Origin: DATEGZ01 sp035519535
GTDB lineage: Bacteria; Acidobacteriota; Vicinamibacteria; Vicinamibacterales; SCN-69-37
Assembly (NCBI GenBank): GCA_035519535.1
Contig: DATIWF010000116.1
Location: forward strand, 1 to 64,000
DNA: 64,000 nucleotides
Direction: 5' to 3'
Below, piece by piece: positions 7,924 through 16,363 of this stretch (position 1 is the first letter of the stretch; each line of letters begins with the position of its first letter). The notes under the pieces are model-generated. The model did not search any database. It was given only the letters and a program-made list of their open reading frames with translations, and was not told the origin of the DNA. The translations under genes were made by a program, and so were the position numbers.

Positions 7924-8931
7924 ATGGCAAGAGTGTGTTCAAGCGTCGCGCTCCTCCTGGCCGTCTTCGTGGCCGGGTGCGACTTTCAGAAGACCACGTC
8001 AATCACGGCGCCGTCCGCCACGTCCTCGGGCGTGCCGTCGTCGGCCGTCGGCACGCTGCTCGGGCTGTGGACGTCGTCGGCCAGCTCCGACAAGGGCTGC
8101 GGCGACTTCAAGTGGGCGATTACGTCTCAGACCGACAAGGGCGTGTCGGGCAACTTCTCCGCCACGTGTCTCGGGTCGATTCCGATCGCCGGCACGGCGA
8201 CCGGCCAGCTCATGGGTACGACCGTGCCGCTGACCTTGACCGGCACCGCCACGCTGCCCATTGGTCCGTGCAGTTTCTCGTTCACCGGAACCGGGTACAT
8301 CGAGAACGGCGGCGACTCGCTGAGGATTCCGTACGCCGGCACGACGTGCCTTGGCCCGATTTCGGGCGAGGAGACGCTGCACCGGCCCGTGGAGGCGGCG
8401 CCCGCGCCGCCGCCGCCGTCCGATCCGCCTCCGCCGCCCCCGCCTCCGCCGGACGCGCCCCCGCCTCCGCCGCAGTCGGCCGACCAGTTTGATCTGAATC
8501 AGGTGACGATCGTCCGCGGGCCGAGCAACATCGGCGGGTGGCCGCAGACCTCGCTCGTGACGGGCACGCAGGCGGTCGACCACAGCTTGTGCATCTGGCA
8601 CACGAAGCTCGGCCAGTGGCCGGCCACGTTCTTCTTCGACGATCCCAACACGCTGGTCGAGGGCAACCAGTGGATCTTCGCCAGCATCAATGGCCGCTGG
8701 TACGGCGGCGCCGGCGATTGGTACCGGCCCGGACAGGCGTGCAAGGACGTGACGCCGCAGACGATCGCGCACGACGCGTTCTACAACGACAGTGAAGAGC
8801 CGCTGCGGTCGTGGGTGCCGCGGCCCGGCGAGGTCTTTGGCCTGATGTCGAGCACGCCCGCGCGCGCGTGGCCGACGATGAGCACGGTCGACGAGCGGAG
8901 CAACGTCGTGCTCGTGCGGTGGGGCGGCTAA
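7924..8931 (+). CDS. lipoprotein with proline-rich linker and unknown C-terminal domain
   Basis: A 335-residue predicted lipoprotein (lipobox cysteine Cys19 in FVAGC). Residues about 35-150 look like a small beta-rich domain containing five or six cysteines, with alternating Thr/Gly strands and conserved-looking CGDFKW and GPCSFSFTGTGY segments. A low-complexity linker of almost pure proline with Ala/Asp (about 158-184) joins it to a second domain (about 190-335) rich in Trp, which includes WYGGAGDWYRPG. The Pro linker probably spans a crowded periplasm or cell wall. I do not recognise either domain. It stands alone, between the efflux operon and a GAF-like gene. Confidence 0.7.
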   Translation: MARVCSSVALLLAVFVAGCDFQKTTSITAPSATSSGVPSSAVGTLLGLWTSSASSDKGCGDFKWAITSQTDKGVSGNFSATCLGSIPIAGTATGQLMGTTVPLTLTGTATLPIGPCSFSFTGTGYIENGGDSLRIPYAGTTCLGPISGEETLHRPVEAAPAPPPPSDPPPPPPPPPDAPPPPPQSADQFDLNQVTIVRGPSNIGGWPQTSLVTGTQAVDHSLCIWHTKLGQWPATFFFDDPNTLVEGNQWIFASINGRWYGGAGDWYRPGQACKDVTPQTIAHDAFYNDSEEPLRSWVPRPGEVFGLMSSTPARAWPTMSTVDERSNVVLVRWGG

Positions 8932-9039
8932 GCTTGCCCGCCGCGTCGCCTCGCGTTGACACCGGCGGTGGATGCGCACAGCATCCGCCGCCACTCTTGT
9001 ACGACAACCTCCCGTAAGGGATAATGAGCGGATATTGCG

Positions 9040-9714
9040 ATGGCACTTGAGGATCGACTGCGCGAGACGATCGACGAATTTCTGATGCGGATGCGCCAGG
9101 AGCTCGAGCTGCACGGCCAGCGCCTGGGCCGCGACGCGTCGGCGCTCGTCGCGCGCGGGCCGCAGGCGGGTGCGGCCGACGCGATGGCCGACGTCAGCCG
9201 CGTCGAGGTGTTCCGCCGCCTCCTGGCAGCCGTGCGTCAGATCGATTCGGCGGCCTCGCTCAAGGGCGTGCTCGAAGCACTGTCGCGCGGCGCGAAGAGC
9301 GAGGCCTCGCGTGTCGCGCTGCTGCTCGTCGATCACGAGAAGCTGCGGTGCTGGGGGCACTTCGGGTTCGGGGCCGCCGACGCGCCGTTCGACATGGTGG
9401 TGGCCGCCGACAGCCGGCTGGCCACAGCCGTCGGTGAGAAGCGCACCGTGCAGGTGACCGCCCAGCCGCAGGGGGCCGGCGCGGTGACGCCGGACTTCAT
9501 GCGCGTGCCTTCCGGCCACACCGGTGTCATCTCTCCTCTTGTCGTCGGCGACAACGTCGTCGCGCTGCTGTACGCGGACGGGCCCGAGCGGTCGCTCGGC
9601 AGGAACCCGAGCGCGATCTGGATCGAGCAGGTCGAAATCCTCGTGCGCCACGCGGCGGTCCGGCTCGAGAACCTGACATCGTTGCGGACCGTCGAGGTTT
9701 TCAGTCAACCTTAG
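9040..9714 (+). CDS. GAF-like sensory domain protein
   Basis: A 224-residue cytoplasmic protein without signal peptide. An N-terminal helical region (about 1-75, MALEDRLRETIDEFLMRMRQ) likely forms a coiled coil; the rest resembles a GAF fold, with segments such as SRVALLLVDHEKLRCWGHFGFG and SGHTGVISPLVVGDNVVALLYAD that match the strand order of that domain. No output domain is attached, so it may be a small-molecule sensor acting through a partner. It sits eight bases before the lytic transglycosylase gene and may be co-transcribed with it. The family call is by pattern only. Confidence 0.6.
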   Translation: MALEDRLRETIDEFLMRMRQELELHGQRLGRDASALVARGPQAGAADAMADVSRVEVFRRLLAAVRQIDSAASLKGVLEALSRGAKSEASRVALLLVDHEKLRCWGHFGFGAADAPFDMVVAADSRLATAVGEKRTVQVTAQPQGAGAVTPDFMRVPSGHTGVISPLVVGDNVVALLYADGPERSLGRNPSAIWIEQVEILVRHAAVRLENLTSLRTVEVFSQP

Positions 9715-9721
9715 AGTCACG

Positions 9722-11872
9722 ATGGCACTCCGGACGGTCCTGCGACACGGTGGCGCGGCGCTCGCATTCGCCGCATGGCTCGCAGGAACGCCTGGCACCA
9801 CCCAGGCGCTGCAATCGACGCCGCCGGCGGCCGGCGACCTCTGGCTCGCCCCGCCGGCCAGCCTGGCCAAGAGCGCGGCGCTCGGCGAGGCCGTGGCGAA
9901 TCTGGCGGCAGGGAAGGTCTCGCTGGCCGAGCCGGTCTTTGCCGCCGCGACGCGCGATCCCGTGCTCGGCGGCTACGCGCTCCTGTACCTCGGCCGCGCG
10001 CAGCTGGCCAGGGGCCGCGCCACGGACGCTGCGTACTCCGCCCAGCAAGTGCTCCGATCCGTACCTGCCGGCCGTCTTGAAGAGTCAGCCCTGTGGCTGG
10101 CGGCGGACGCCGCCGACGCCGCGCGCGACTGGCCCGCAGAGATTCGCGCGCTCGAGGCGCTGACGACCGAGGCCGGCGTGCCCGAGCAGGCGTGGCTGCG
10201 GCTCGGCCAGGCGCAGGCCAGTGCGGGCGACCGGCCCGCTGCGCTTCGAGCGTTTGCCAAGGTCTACTACGACTTCGCGCTCACCGACCAGGCCGGCGAC
10301 GCCGCCGACGCGATGGTGAAGCTCGGCGTATCGCCGTCGGTGTCGAAGCCCGAGAGCTACGCGCTCGACCTCGGTCGCGCGCAGCAGTTGTTCGGCGCCA
10401 GGCGCTACAGCGACGCCCGTAAGGCATTCGACGCCCTGCGGCCGCTCGCGAAGAACGACGACCGCTCGCTCGTGAGCCTGCGCCTCGCCGAGTGCGACTA
10501 CGGACTGAAGCGATACGTCGCCGCGCGCGATGCCCTGCGGTCTGCCATCGACCATGCCGGCCCTCTCGTGCTGGAGGCGCAGTTCTACTACCTCTCGACC
10601 GTTCGAGAGCTCGGGCGGAGCGAGGAATACATCGGCCTCGCTCGAGCCTTCGTCGCCGCCAATCCGGCCTCGCCGCTGGCCGAGGAGACGTTGAACGACC
10701 TCGGCACGTACTTCATCCGCCAGGACGACGACGCTGCCGCGGCGGCCGTGTTCGCGGACCTCTTCCACAGCTACCGGACCGGCGCGCACGCCGACCGCGC
10801 GGCATGGAAGGCGGGATGGTGGGCCTTCCGCAACGCGGATTACAGCGGCGCCATCTCGATCTTCAGCGAGGCCACCACGTTCTTGCGCCGCTCGGACTAC
10901 CGGCCGAGCTGGCTCTACTGGACCGCGCGGGCCCAGGCGGCGCTCGGAGAGCGGGACGCCGCGCTCGACACCTACCGGGTCGTCGTTGCCGACTATCGCA
11001 ACTCCTACTACGGGCGCGAGGCCGCGCAGGCGATCGAGCGTCTGCAGGAGGCGTCCGGCCCGGCGGGTGTCTCGCCGGTGTCGCCCGCCCGCCGCGACAT
11101 TCCGCCGACGATCGTGGCGGGTCCGGCGCCGCAGAACGCGCCGCTCATCCGGGCGCTGCTCTCCGCCGGGCTGTACGACGACGCGATCGCCGAGCTGCGA
11201 CGCGTGCAACGCGAGCAGGGCACGTCGCCGCTCATCGAAGCCACGATTGCCTACGCGCTCAACCGGCGCGGAGATTTGCGCCCGGGCATCACGGCGATGC
11301 GCCACGCGTACCCGCAGTTCATCGCCGAGGGCGGCGAGGGCCTGCCGTCGAGCATCCTGACCGTGATCTTTCCGGTCGACTACTGGAGCCAGATCTACAA
11401 GTACGCGACGGCGAGGTCGCTCGATCCGTATCTGATGGCCGCCCTCATCGCGCAGGAATCCACGTTCGACGCGAGCGCCAAGTCCGGCGCGAACGCGTGG
11501 GGCCTGATGCAGGTGCTGCCGTCCACCGGGCGGCAGTATGCGCAGCGGCTCGGCATCCGGCCGTTCCGTACGACGCGGCTGACCGAGCCCGACACGAACT
11601 TGCGCATCGGGATGGCCTATTTCGCGGATCTGGTCCGCCAGTTCGGTGACGTCGTGCCGGCGCTCGCGGCCTACAACGCCGGCGAGGAGCGGGCGTCGCG
11701 ATGGCTGGCCGAGCGGCCGGGCCTTGGGCGCGACGAATTCATCGACGACATCCCGTTCCCTGAAACGCAGAATTACATCAAGCGCATCATTGGACAGGCG
11801 GAGGACTATCGGCTGCTGTATCGTAGACCTGGTCCGGACATGGAAATCAAGCCTGGAAATCAAGCCGGGTAA
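9722..11872 (+). CDS. soluble lytic murein transglycosylase (Slt70-like)
   Basis: A 716-residue periplasmic peptidoglycan-cleaving enzyme. A signal peptide is followed by a long superhelical, TPR-like region (about 40-450) and a C-terminal SLT domain (about 560-690) with catalytic Glu579 in LIAQESTFD, the GANAWGLMQVLPSTG motif and the AYNAGEERASRW motif, all intact. It cleaves the MurNAc-GlcNAc link to form 1,6-anhydro ends. The last eleven residues (DMEIKPGNQAG) are not family sequence: they are encoded by the first two units of an inserted repeat (see 11836-11952), so the original C-terminus has been replaced. Activity should not suffer since the domain is complete before that point. Confidence 0.92.
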   Translation: MALRTVLRHGGAALAFAAWLAGTPGTTQALQSTPPAAGDLWLAPPASLAKSAALGEAVANLAAGKVSLAEPVFAAATRDPVLGGYALLYLGRAQLARGRATDAAYSAQQVLRSVPAGRLEESALWLAADAADAARDWPAEIRALEALTTEAGVPEQAWLRLGQAQASAGDRPAALRAFAKVYYDFALTDQAGDAADAMVKLGVSPSVSKPESYALDLGRAQQLFGARRYSDARKAFDALRPLAKNDDRSLVSLRLAECDYGLKRYVAARDALRSAIDHAGPLVLEAQFYYLSTVRELGRSEEYIGLARAFVAANPASPLAEETLNDLGTYFIRQDDDAAAAAVFADLFHSYRTGAHADRAAWKAGWWAFRNADYSGAISIFSEATTFLRRSDYRPSWLYWTARAQAALGERDAALDTYRVVVADYRNSYYGREAAQAIERLQEASGPAGVSPVSPARRDIPPTIVAGPAPQNAPLIRALLSAGLYDDAIAELRRVQREQGTSPLIEATIAYALNRRGDLRPGITAMRHAYPQFIAEGGEGLPSSILTVIFPVDYWSQIYKYATARSLDPYLMAALIAQESTFDASAKSGANAWGLMQVLPSTGRQYAQRLGIRPFRTTRLTEPDTNLRIGMAYFADLVRQFGDVVPALAAYNAGEERASRWLAERPGLGRDEFIDDIPFPETQNYIKRIIGQAEDYRLLYRRPGPDMEIKPGNQAG

Positions 11873-11952
11873 GTGGAAATCAAGCCGGGTATATTTTTAC
11901 GAAATCCGCAAAAAATATACGCAAAAATATACCCGGCTTGATTTCCATGTCC
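11836..11952. repeat. AT-rich MITE-like palindromic repeat
   Basis: Three direct copies of TGGAAATCAAGCC(GGG) lie at 11841-11853, 11854-11869 and 11874-11889, and an inverted copy at 11932-11947. The third copy with its extension makes a perfect 25-bp inverted repeat (11874-11898 with 11923-11947) around a 24-base loop; the outer 18 bases at 11836-11853 also match the complement of 11935-11952. Inside, the ten bases AAAAATATAC occur twice (11911-11920, 11923-11932), so two alternative hairpins can form. The block is strikingly AT-rich for this genome. It supplies the stop codon of the upstream gene and could end transcription before the aminotransferase gene. Confidence 0.85.
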
Positions 11953-11966
11953 GCCGGCCAGGAGCC

Positions 11967-13136
11967 ATGACCCGTCCACGAACCTCTCAGAAGGCTGCGC
12001 GCTTCACCGAGTCGGTCATCCGCGAGATGACCCGGCTCGCCAACCAGCACGGCGCCGTCAACCTCTCGCAAGGGTTTCCGGATTTTCCGGCCCCCGAGGC
12101 GCTGAAAACGGCCGCGTGCGACGCGATTCGCGCCGACGTCAACCAGTACGCGATTACCTGGGGCGCGAAGCCGCTGCGCGACGCGATCGCGAAGGACTTC
12201 TCGAGCCGGCACGGCGTGCCGGTGGACCCAGAGAAGAACCTGACCGTCTGTTGCGGCTCGACCGAGGCCATGGTCTCGACGATGCTCGCCATCGTCGATC
12301 CAGGCGACGAGGTGATCGTGTTCGAGCCCTTCTACGAGAACTACGGGCCGGACGCGATTCTCTCCGGCGCGACGCCGCGCTTCGTGCGGCTGCGCGAGCC
12401 TGACTGGTCCTACGACCCGGCCGAGCTCGCGGCCGCCTTCTCCAACCGCACGCGCGCGATCATCATCAACACCCCGAACAATCCCACGGGCAAGGTGTTC
12501 ACGCGCGAGGAGCTGACCGAGATCGCGAAGCTGTGCCAGAAGTGGGGCGCCATCGCGGTCACCGACGAGATCTACGAGCACATCCTCTTCGACGGCGCGC
12601 AGCACATTCCGATGGCGTCGCTCGACGGCATGGCCGACCGGACCGTGACGATCAACAGCGTGTCGAAGACGTTCAGCGTTACGGGCTGGCGCGTCGGCTG
12701 GACGATCGCGCCGGCGGACATCAGCGGCGCGATTCGCAAGGTGCACGACTTCCTCACGGTCGGCGCAGCGGCGCCGCTCCAGGCGGCCGCGGCGGTCGCG
12801 CTCAACCTGCCCGGCGCCTACTACGCCGATCTGGCGGCGACGTATCGAGCGCGGCGCGACCGGCTGATGCAGATCCTCCAGCCGGCCGGCTTCGTTTGTT
12901 ACGAGCCTCGCGGCGCGTACTACATCATGACGGACGTCAGCACATTCGGCTTTCCGGACGATGTCGCGTTCGCGCGGTACCTGGTCACGGAGATTGGCGT
13001 GGCCGCGGTGCCCGGCAGCAGCTTCTACGGCGACCCGCAATCGGGCCGCACGAAGGTGCGCTTCTGCTTCTGCAAGAAGGACGAAACGCTGCAGGCCGCC
13101 GATGAGCGGCTCAGCCGGCTGCGCGTGAGGAGCTGA
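11967..13136 (+). CDS. class I/II PLP-dependent aminotransferase
   Basis: A 389-residue fold-type I aminotransferase. The PLP-binding lysine is Lys234 in SVSKTFSVTGWRVGW, and the NNPTGKVFTREEL (Asn-Pro) and TDEIYEHILFD (Asp/Tyr) motifs that hold the cofactor are present. The N-terminus (NLSQGFPDFPAPEALK) and length resemble the kynurenine/methionine/glutamine transaminase subgroup rather than AspC, but substrate cannot be fixed from sequence. ATG 11967 has GGAG at 11961-11964. The same frame is open upstream through the palindromic repeat, but that part is repeat DNA and is excluded. It is followed by a membrane protein gene with no clear pathway link. Confidence 0.9.
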   Translation: MTRPRTSQKAARFTESVIREMTRLANQHGAVNLSQGFPDFPAPEALKTAACDAIRADVNQYAITWGAKPLRDAIAKDFSSRHGVPVDPEKNLTVCCGSTEAMVSTMLAIVDPGDEVIVFEPFYENYGPDAILSGATPRFVRLREPDWSYDPAELAAAFSNRTRAIIINTPNNPTGKVFTREELTEIAKLCQKWGAIAVTDEIYEHILFDGAQHIPMASLDGMADRTVTINSVSKTFSVTGWRVGWTIAPADISGAIRKVHDFLTVGAAAPLQAAAAVALNLPGAYYADLAATYRARRDRLMQILQPAGFVCYEPRGAYYIMTDVSTFGFPDDVAFARYLVTEIGVAAVPGSSFYGDPQSGRTKVRFCFCKKDETLQAADERLSRLRVRS

Positions 13137-13176
13137 ACGACAGACAGGCGCCGGGGTATTGTTCTTCCCTGCGAGC

Positions 13177-15450
13177 ATGACCATCCGATTTCGCGCGATC
13201 GCCGGCCCGCTGTGTCTCGGGATCGCCGTCTGGTGTGCATGCGGCGTCGTCGCGGTGGCCGCCGCCGACGCTGCGACGCCGCGCGTCGTCGTTCCGGCGC
13301 CGTGGTGGAGCCTGGCGCTCGGCGTGCTGGGCGCGCTTGCCGTGCCGCGCTACCGGCACGACGTGCGATTCGCGCTGCCGGCGCTGGTTTCCACGATCCC
13401 CTGGTGGCCGATTCCGCTTCCCGCGATCGCGCTCATCTGGACTGGCCCGCTTGCCTGGGTCCCGATTGGCCTGAGCCTGTTCGCCGCCATTGGCGCCGAT
13501 GGGACGCCGCCCGCTTCAGCGGCGAGTCAGGCGGCGGCGCCGCGCGGCCGGGCGGCGCTTGCGGCGCTGCTGACGGCGCTCGCCGGCGCGGGCGCGGCGT
13601 GGGCCGTCGCGCCGCGGCTGCCCGGCGGCGATGAGCCGCATTACCTGGCGATCGCGCAGAGCCTGATGCGCGACGGCGACCTGCGCATCGAAAACAACCA
13701 GCACGACGCGGACTTCGTGGCGGCCTTTGGCGAGCTCAAGCCCGACTACATCGTGCGCGGCCGCGACGGGGCGGTGTACTCCATCCACGCGCCGGGCGTC
13801 GCCGTGCTGGTCCTTCCTGGGTTCAGGCTCGCGGGTTACCACGGCGCGCAGGCAACGGTCATCGCGACCGCCGCGTGGGCCGGCGGGCTCCTCTGGATCA
13901 CGGCCTGGCGCGCGACGCGCGACCCGCGCGCGGCCTGGTTCGCCTGGGCCGCGATCGCCGGGTCGGCGACGTTGCTGCTGCAGAGCGCCATGGTGTTTCC
14001 CGACGGACCGGGCGCGCTCGCCGTGGCCGCGGGCGTGTGGCTGCTCGTGAAGTTCGAGGATGCCGACGACCCCGTCGGATCGTTCGACGTCGTGTCCGTC
14101 TCCGCCGCGCTGGCGGCGCTGCCCTGGCTGCACTCGCGGTTCTCGGTGCTCGCAGCCGGTCTCGGCACGCTCGTCGTCTGGCGGCTGCTCGCCGAGCCAG
14201 GGCGGCTGATGCCGGAACGACTGCGGCGGGTGTCGATGTTTGCGATCCTGCCGGTCGTCTCGGCGGTGGCCTGGTTCAGCTACTTCGCCGCCATCTACGG
14301 GACGCCCAATCCCGCTGCGCCGTACGGCGACACGTCGGGGCCCGACGGGACGCACCTGTCATACGCGCCGGGCGGGCTGGTCGGCCTCCTCCTCGATGAG
14401 CAGTTCGGCGTGCTCGCGTACGCACCGGTCCTGGCGGCCGCGATCCTGGGATTCATGCGGGCCCGCCGCGACGCGACGGATCGAATCGCAGCCCTCGCAG
14501 CCGGCGCCGGTGCGCTGTACCTCGTTGCCGCGGCAACCTACTGGATGTGGTGGGCGGGCGTGCCTGCGACGCCGGCGCGCCTCGTCGCCGCCGTGCTGCC
14601 TCTGCTCGTTGTGCCGCTGGCGCGCGCCTGGGCGGACGCGACAACGAGCGCACGGGCCGGACTCGCGATGCTGCTCGCCGTATCGCTCGCGATTTCGGCG
14701 CTCCTGCTTGGCGTCGATCGGGGACTGCTCGCGTGGAACGTTCGCGATGCCGAAGCGCGCTGGCTCGAGTGGCTCGGCCCGCTCACGAATCTGCCGCGCG
14801 GCTGGCCGTCATTCTTCTGGAGCCTCAGCCCCGGGCATCCGTGGTCGGAGACGCCGTTCGTCATCCACGCCGCCGCGTGGGCCGGCCTGTCTGCGGCCGG
14901 CTGGGTCTTCCTCACGCGCATCGGCGCGGTCCGATCGTGGCTGGCCAGTACCGCGAGGCTTGCCGCGGTCTGGTGGCTGCTGTTGACGCTGTCCGCAGGC
15001 ATCGCGGCCGGCTGGTGGCTGACCTCCGGCCGTCCGCTCGATCCGACGCGTGCGCAGCTTTCGGTGCTCGGGCGGATCGCTTCCGGGGGGCGCGCGGTTC
15101 GGCTCGATGCCTTGTCCGTGGCTCGCGTGACGTCCGCCGCAGGCGTCATGAGGATCGCGACCGAGGAAATCGGTCCGGAGGGCTCGCAGGCCTGGGCGAC
15201 GTTCGCGGATGTGCCGGCGGGCAACTATCGCGTGCGCGTCCAGCTCTCGCGCCCGGAGGCGGGCGCCGTCATCGTCACGGTCGAGGGCGCCGCGCCCGTC
15301 GAGCAGGCGTTTCTTCTCCAGCCGCTGTCGGAGCAGACGTTCAGCCTGACCCTCCCGGCCGGTGCGACGCGGCTCGTCATCGCGCCCGATCGGGCGCTCA
15401 GGAGCGTCCAGGGCGTCATCGAGATCGAGCCGCTGACCGTGGGTCAGTAG
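13177..15450 (+). CDS. polytopic membrane glycosyltransferase-like protein (GT39/ArnT type)
   Basis: A protein of 757 residues with about eleven to thirteen hydrophobic segments. The first extramembrane loop contains GGDEPHYLAIAQSLMRDGDL, where the acidic Asp-Glu pair matches the catalytic loop of lipid-phosphate-dependent glycosyltransferases of the GT39/GT83 group. The C-terminal about 150 residues form a soluble beta-rich domain. Such enzymes move a sugar from an undecaprenyl- or dolichyl-phosphate carrier to protein or lipid on the outer face of the inner membrane. The acceptor is unknown. A TTG start at 13159 is also possible. The next gene is convergent. Confidence 0.65.
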   Translation: MTIRFRAIAGPLCLGIAVWCACGVVAVAAADAATPRVVVPAPWWSLALGVLGALAVPRYRHDVRFALPALVSTIPWWPIPLPAIALIWTGPLAWVPIGLSLFAAIGADGTPPASAASQAAAPRGRAALAALLTALAGAGAAWAVAPRLPGGDEPHYLAIAQSLMRDGDLRIENNQHDADFVAAFGELKPDYIVRGRDGAVYSIHAPGVAVLVLPGFRLAGYHGAQATVIATAAWAGGLLWITAWRATRDPRAAWFAWAAIAGSATLLLQSAMVFPDGPGALAVAAGVWLLVKFEDADDPVGSFDVVSVSAALAALPWLHSRFSVLAAGLGTLVVWRLLAEPGRLMPERLRRVSMFAILPVVSAVAWFSYFAAIYGTPNPAAPYGDTSGPDGTHLSYAPGGLVGLLLDEQFGVLAYAPVLAAAILGFMRARRDATDRIAALAAGAGALYLVAAATYWMWWAGVPATPARLVAAVLPLLVVPLARAWADATTSARAGLAMLLAVSLAISALLLGVDRGLLAWNVRDAEARWLEWLGPLTNLPRGWPSFFWSLSPGHPWSETPFVIHAAAWAGLSAAGWVFLTRIGAVRSWLASTARLAAVWWLLLTLSAGIAAGWWLTSGRPLDPTRAQLSVLGRIASGGRAVRLDALSVARVTSAAGVMRIATEEIGPEGSQAWATFADVPAGNYRVRVQLSRPEAGAVIVTVEGAAPVEQAFLLQPLSEQTFSLTLPAGATRLVIAPDRALRSVQGVIEIEPLTVGQ

Positions 15451-15462
15451 TTGGGGGCAGAC

Positions 15463-15477
15463 CGGGGTCAGGCCCCG
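15463..15477. terminator. short GC hairpin between convergent genes
   Basis: CGGGG-TCAGG-CCCCG forms a five-base-pair stem with a five-base loop in the 39-base gap between two convergent genes. There is no T-run on either side, so it is at best a Rho-assisted or bidirectional stop; the motif GGGGTCAGGCCCC is also a common intergenic repeat form in GC-rich genomes. Confidence 0.3.
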
Positions 15478-15489
15478 TCCGACCTCGCC

Positions 15490-16347
15490 CTAGTACCGCA
15501 GCGCGGCGCCGAACCAGAGGCCCTGGAATTTCAGGTTGCCGCGGTCGCCCGACAACCCCAGCGTCGTCGTCATCTTGCGCCAGCCGACCTGCACGCCGAC
15601 GTTCTCCGTGAAGTTGATCGTGCCGTCGATGTCCAGGTCGTAGTACGTGGCCGATGTGTCCTTGATGAGCGACGCGGGCAGGTGGAGGGCGTTCAGGTTG
15701 AACATGCTGAGGTCGAAGTTCACGGCCAGATACGGCAGCGGGTAGCCGCGCCCGACGAAGCCGAAGGCCGGCAGCGGCGCGCGCGCCGTCGTGAATTCGT
15801 TGGCGATCGGCGACTTCAACGTCGCGTCAAACGTCGTGTAGCGCCCCTCGAGCAGGACGCCCGCATAGCCGCGCGACTTGTACAGGAAGTCGTACTCGTA
15901 GCCGAAGCGCATGACGTCCCAGTTGAGCTCCGAGGTGACCGGCACCGCGATCGGATACAGGATCCCGTTGAAGACGATGTTGCGGCGGAAGGTCGTGCTT
16001 GCCGTGTAGTTCGCCGGCGTGTACTGGAACCGCAGCTTGTGCTTCTTCGCAGGCCGGACGACGACGCGCAGGTCCTTGAAGCGCGTCTGCTGGTAGCCCA
16101 GGTCGCTCGTCAGATCGATGTCCGATCCGACGATGCCGAACTGATCGCTCGAGATCTGGCCGAACAGGGTCGGGTTCCACAGCGAGCCGGCGACCTCGAC
16201 GTGGTACTTCTCGCCGATGGCGCCCGAGGACCCGCCGCCGAAGCGATCCTGCGCGCTCGCCGGCTGCGCGAGCCACAGCGCCGCGGCGGCGAGGCCGACC
16301 AGAGCCATCACGTGCGGGCGCGACGTGTTCTGAGGCCGAAAACGCAT
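15490..16347 (-). CDS. outer-membrane beta-barrel protein, unknown function
   Basis: A 285-residue protein with a signal peptide ending at ASAQ (about residue 31). The mature part alternates polar and aromatic residues in strand-length runs (KHKLRFQYTPANYTAS, DVMRFGYEYDFLYKSRGYAGVLLEGRYTTF, NVGVQVGWRKMTTTLGL), and ends in aromatic GLWFGAALRY, the terminal Tyr/Phe signal for barrel assembly. I predict a ten- to twelve-stranded barrel. The start at 16347 begins the signal peptide; a longer frame to 16494 would run into the divergent ABC transporter gene. It shares a 16-bp intergenic gap with that transporter. Confidence 0.75.
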   Translation of the reverse strand: MRFRPQNTSRPHVMALVGLAAAALWLAQPASAQDRFGGGSSGAIGEKYHVEVAGSLWNPTLFGQISSDQFGIVGSDIDLTSDLGYQQTRFKDLRVVVRPAKKHKLRFQYTPANYTASTTFRRNIVFNGILYPIAVPVTSELNWDVMRFGYEYDFLYKSRGYAGVLLEGRYTTFDATLKSPIANEFTTARAPLPAFGFVGRGYPLPYLAVNFDLSMFNLNALHLPASLIKDTSATYYDLDIDGTINFTENVGVQVGWRKMTTTLGLSGDRGNLKFQGLWFGAALRY

Positions 16348-16350
16348 TGT

Positions 16351-16356
16351 TATACT
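16351..16356 (+). promoter_or_regulatory. -10 element TATACT, leaderless start of ABC exporter gene
   Basis: TATACT preceded by TG-T (extended -10, TGTTATACT) ends seven bases before the ATG at 16364, and no ribosome site precedes the ATG. Transcription would start at or next to the A of ATG. The same arrangement is seen before several other genes in the window. Confidence 0.55.
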
Positions 16357-16363
16357 GCCTCCC

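Noticed and set aside
11646..11966. N-terminal extension of the aminotransferase
   Set aside because: It consists of shadow sequence of the lytic transglycosylase plus repeat DNA; the family start and ribosome site are at 11967.
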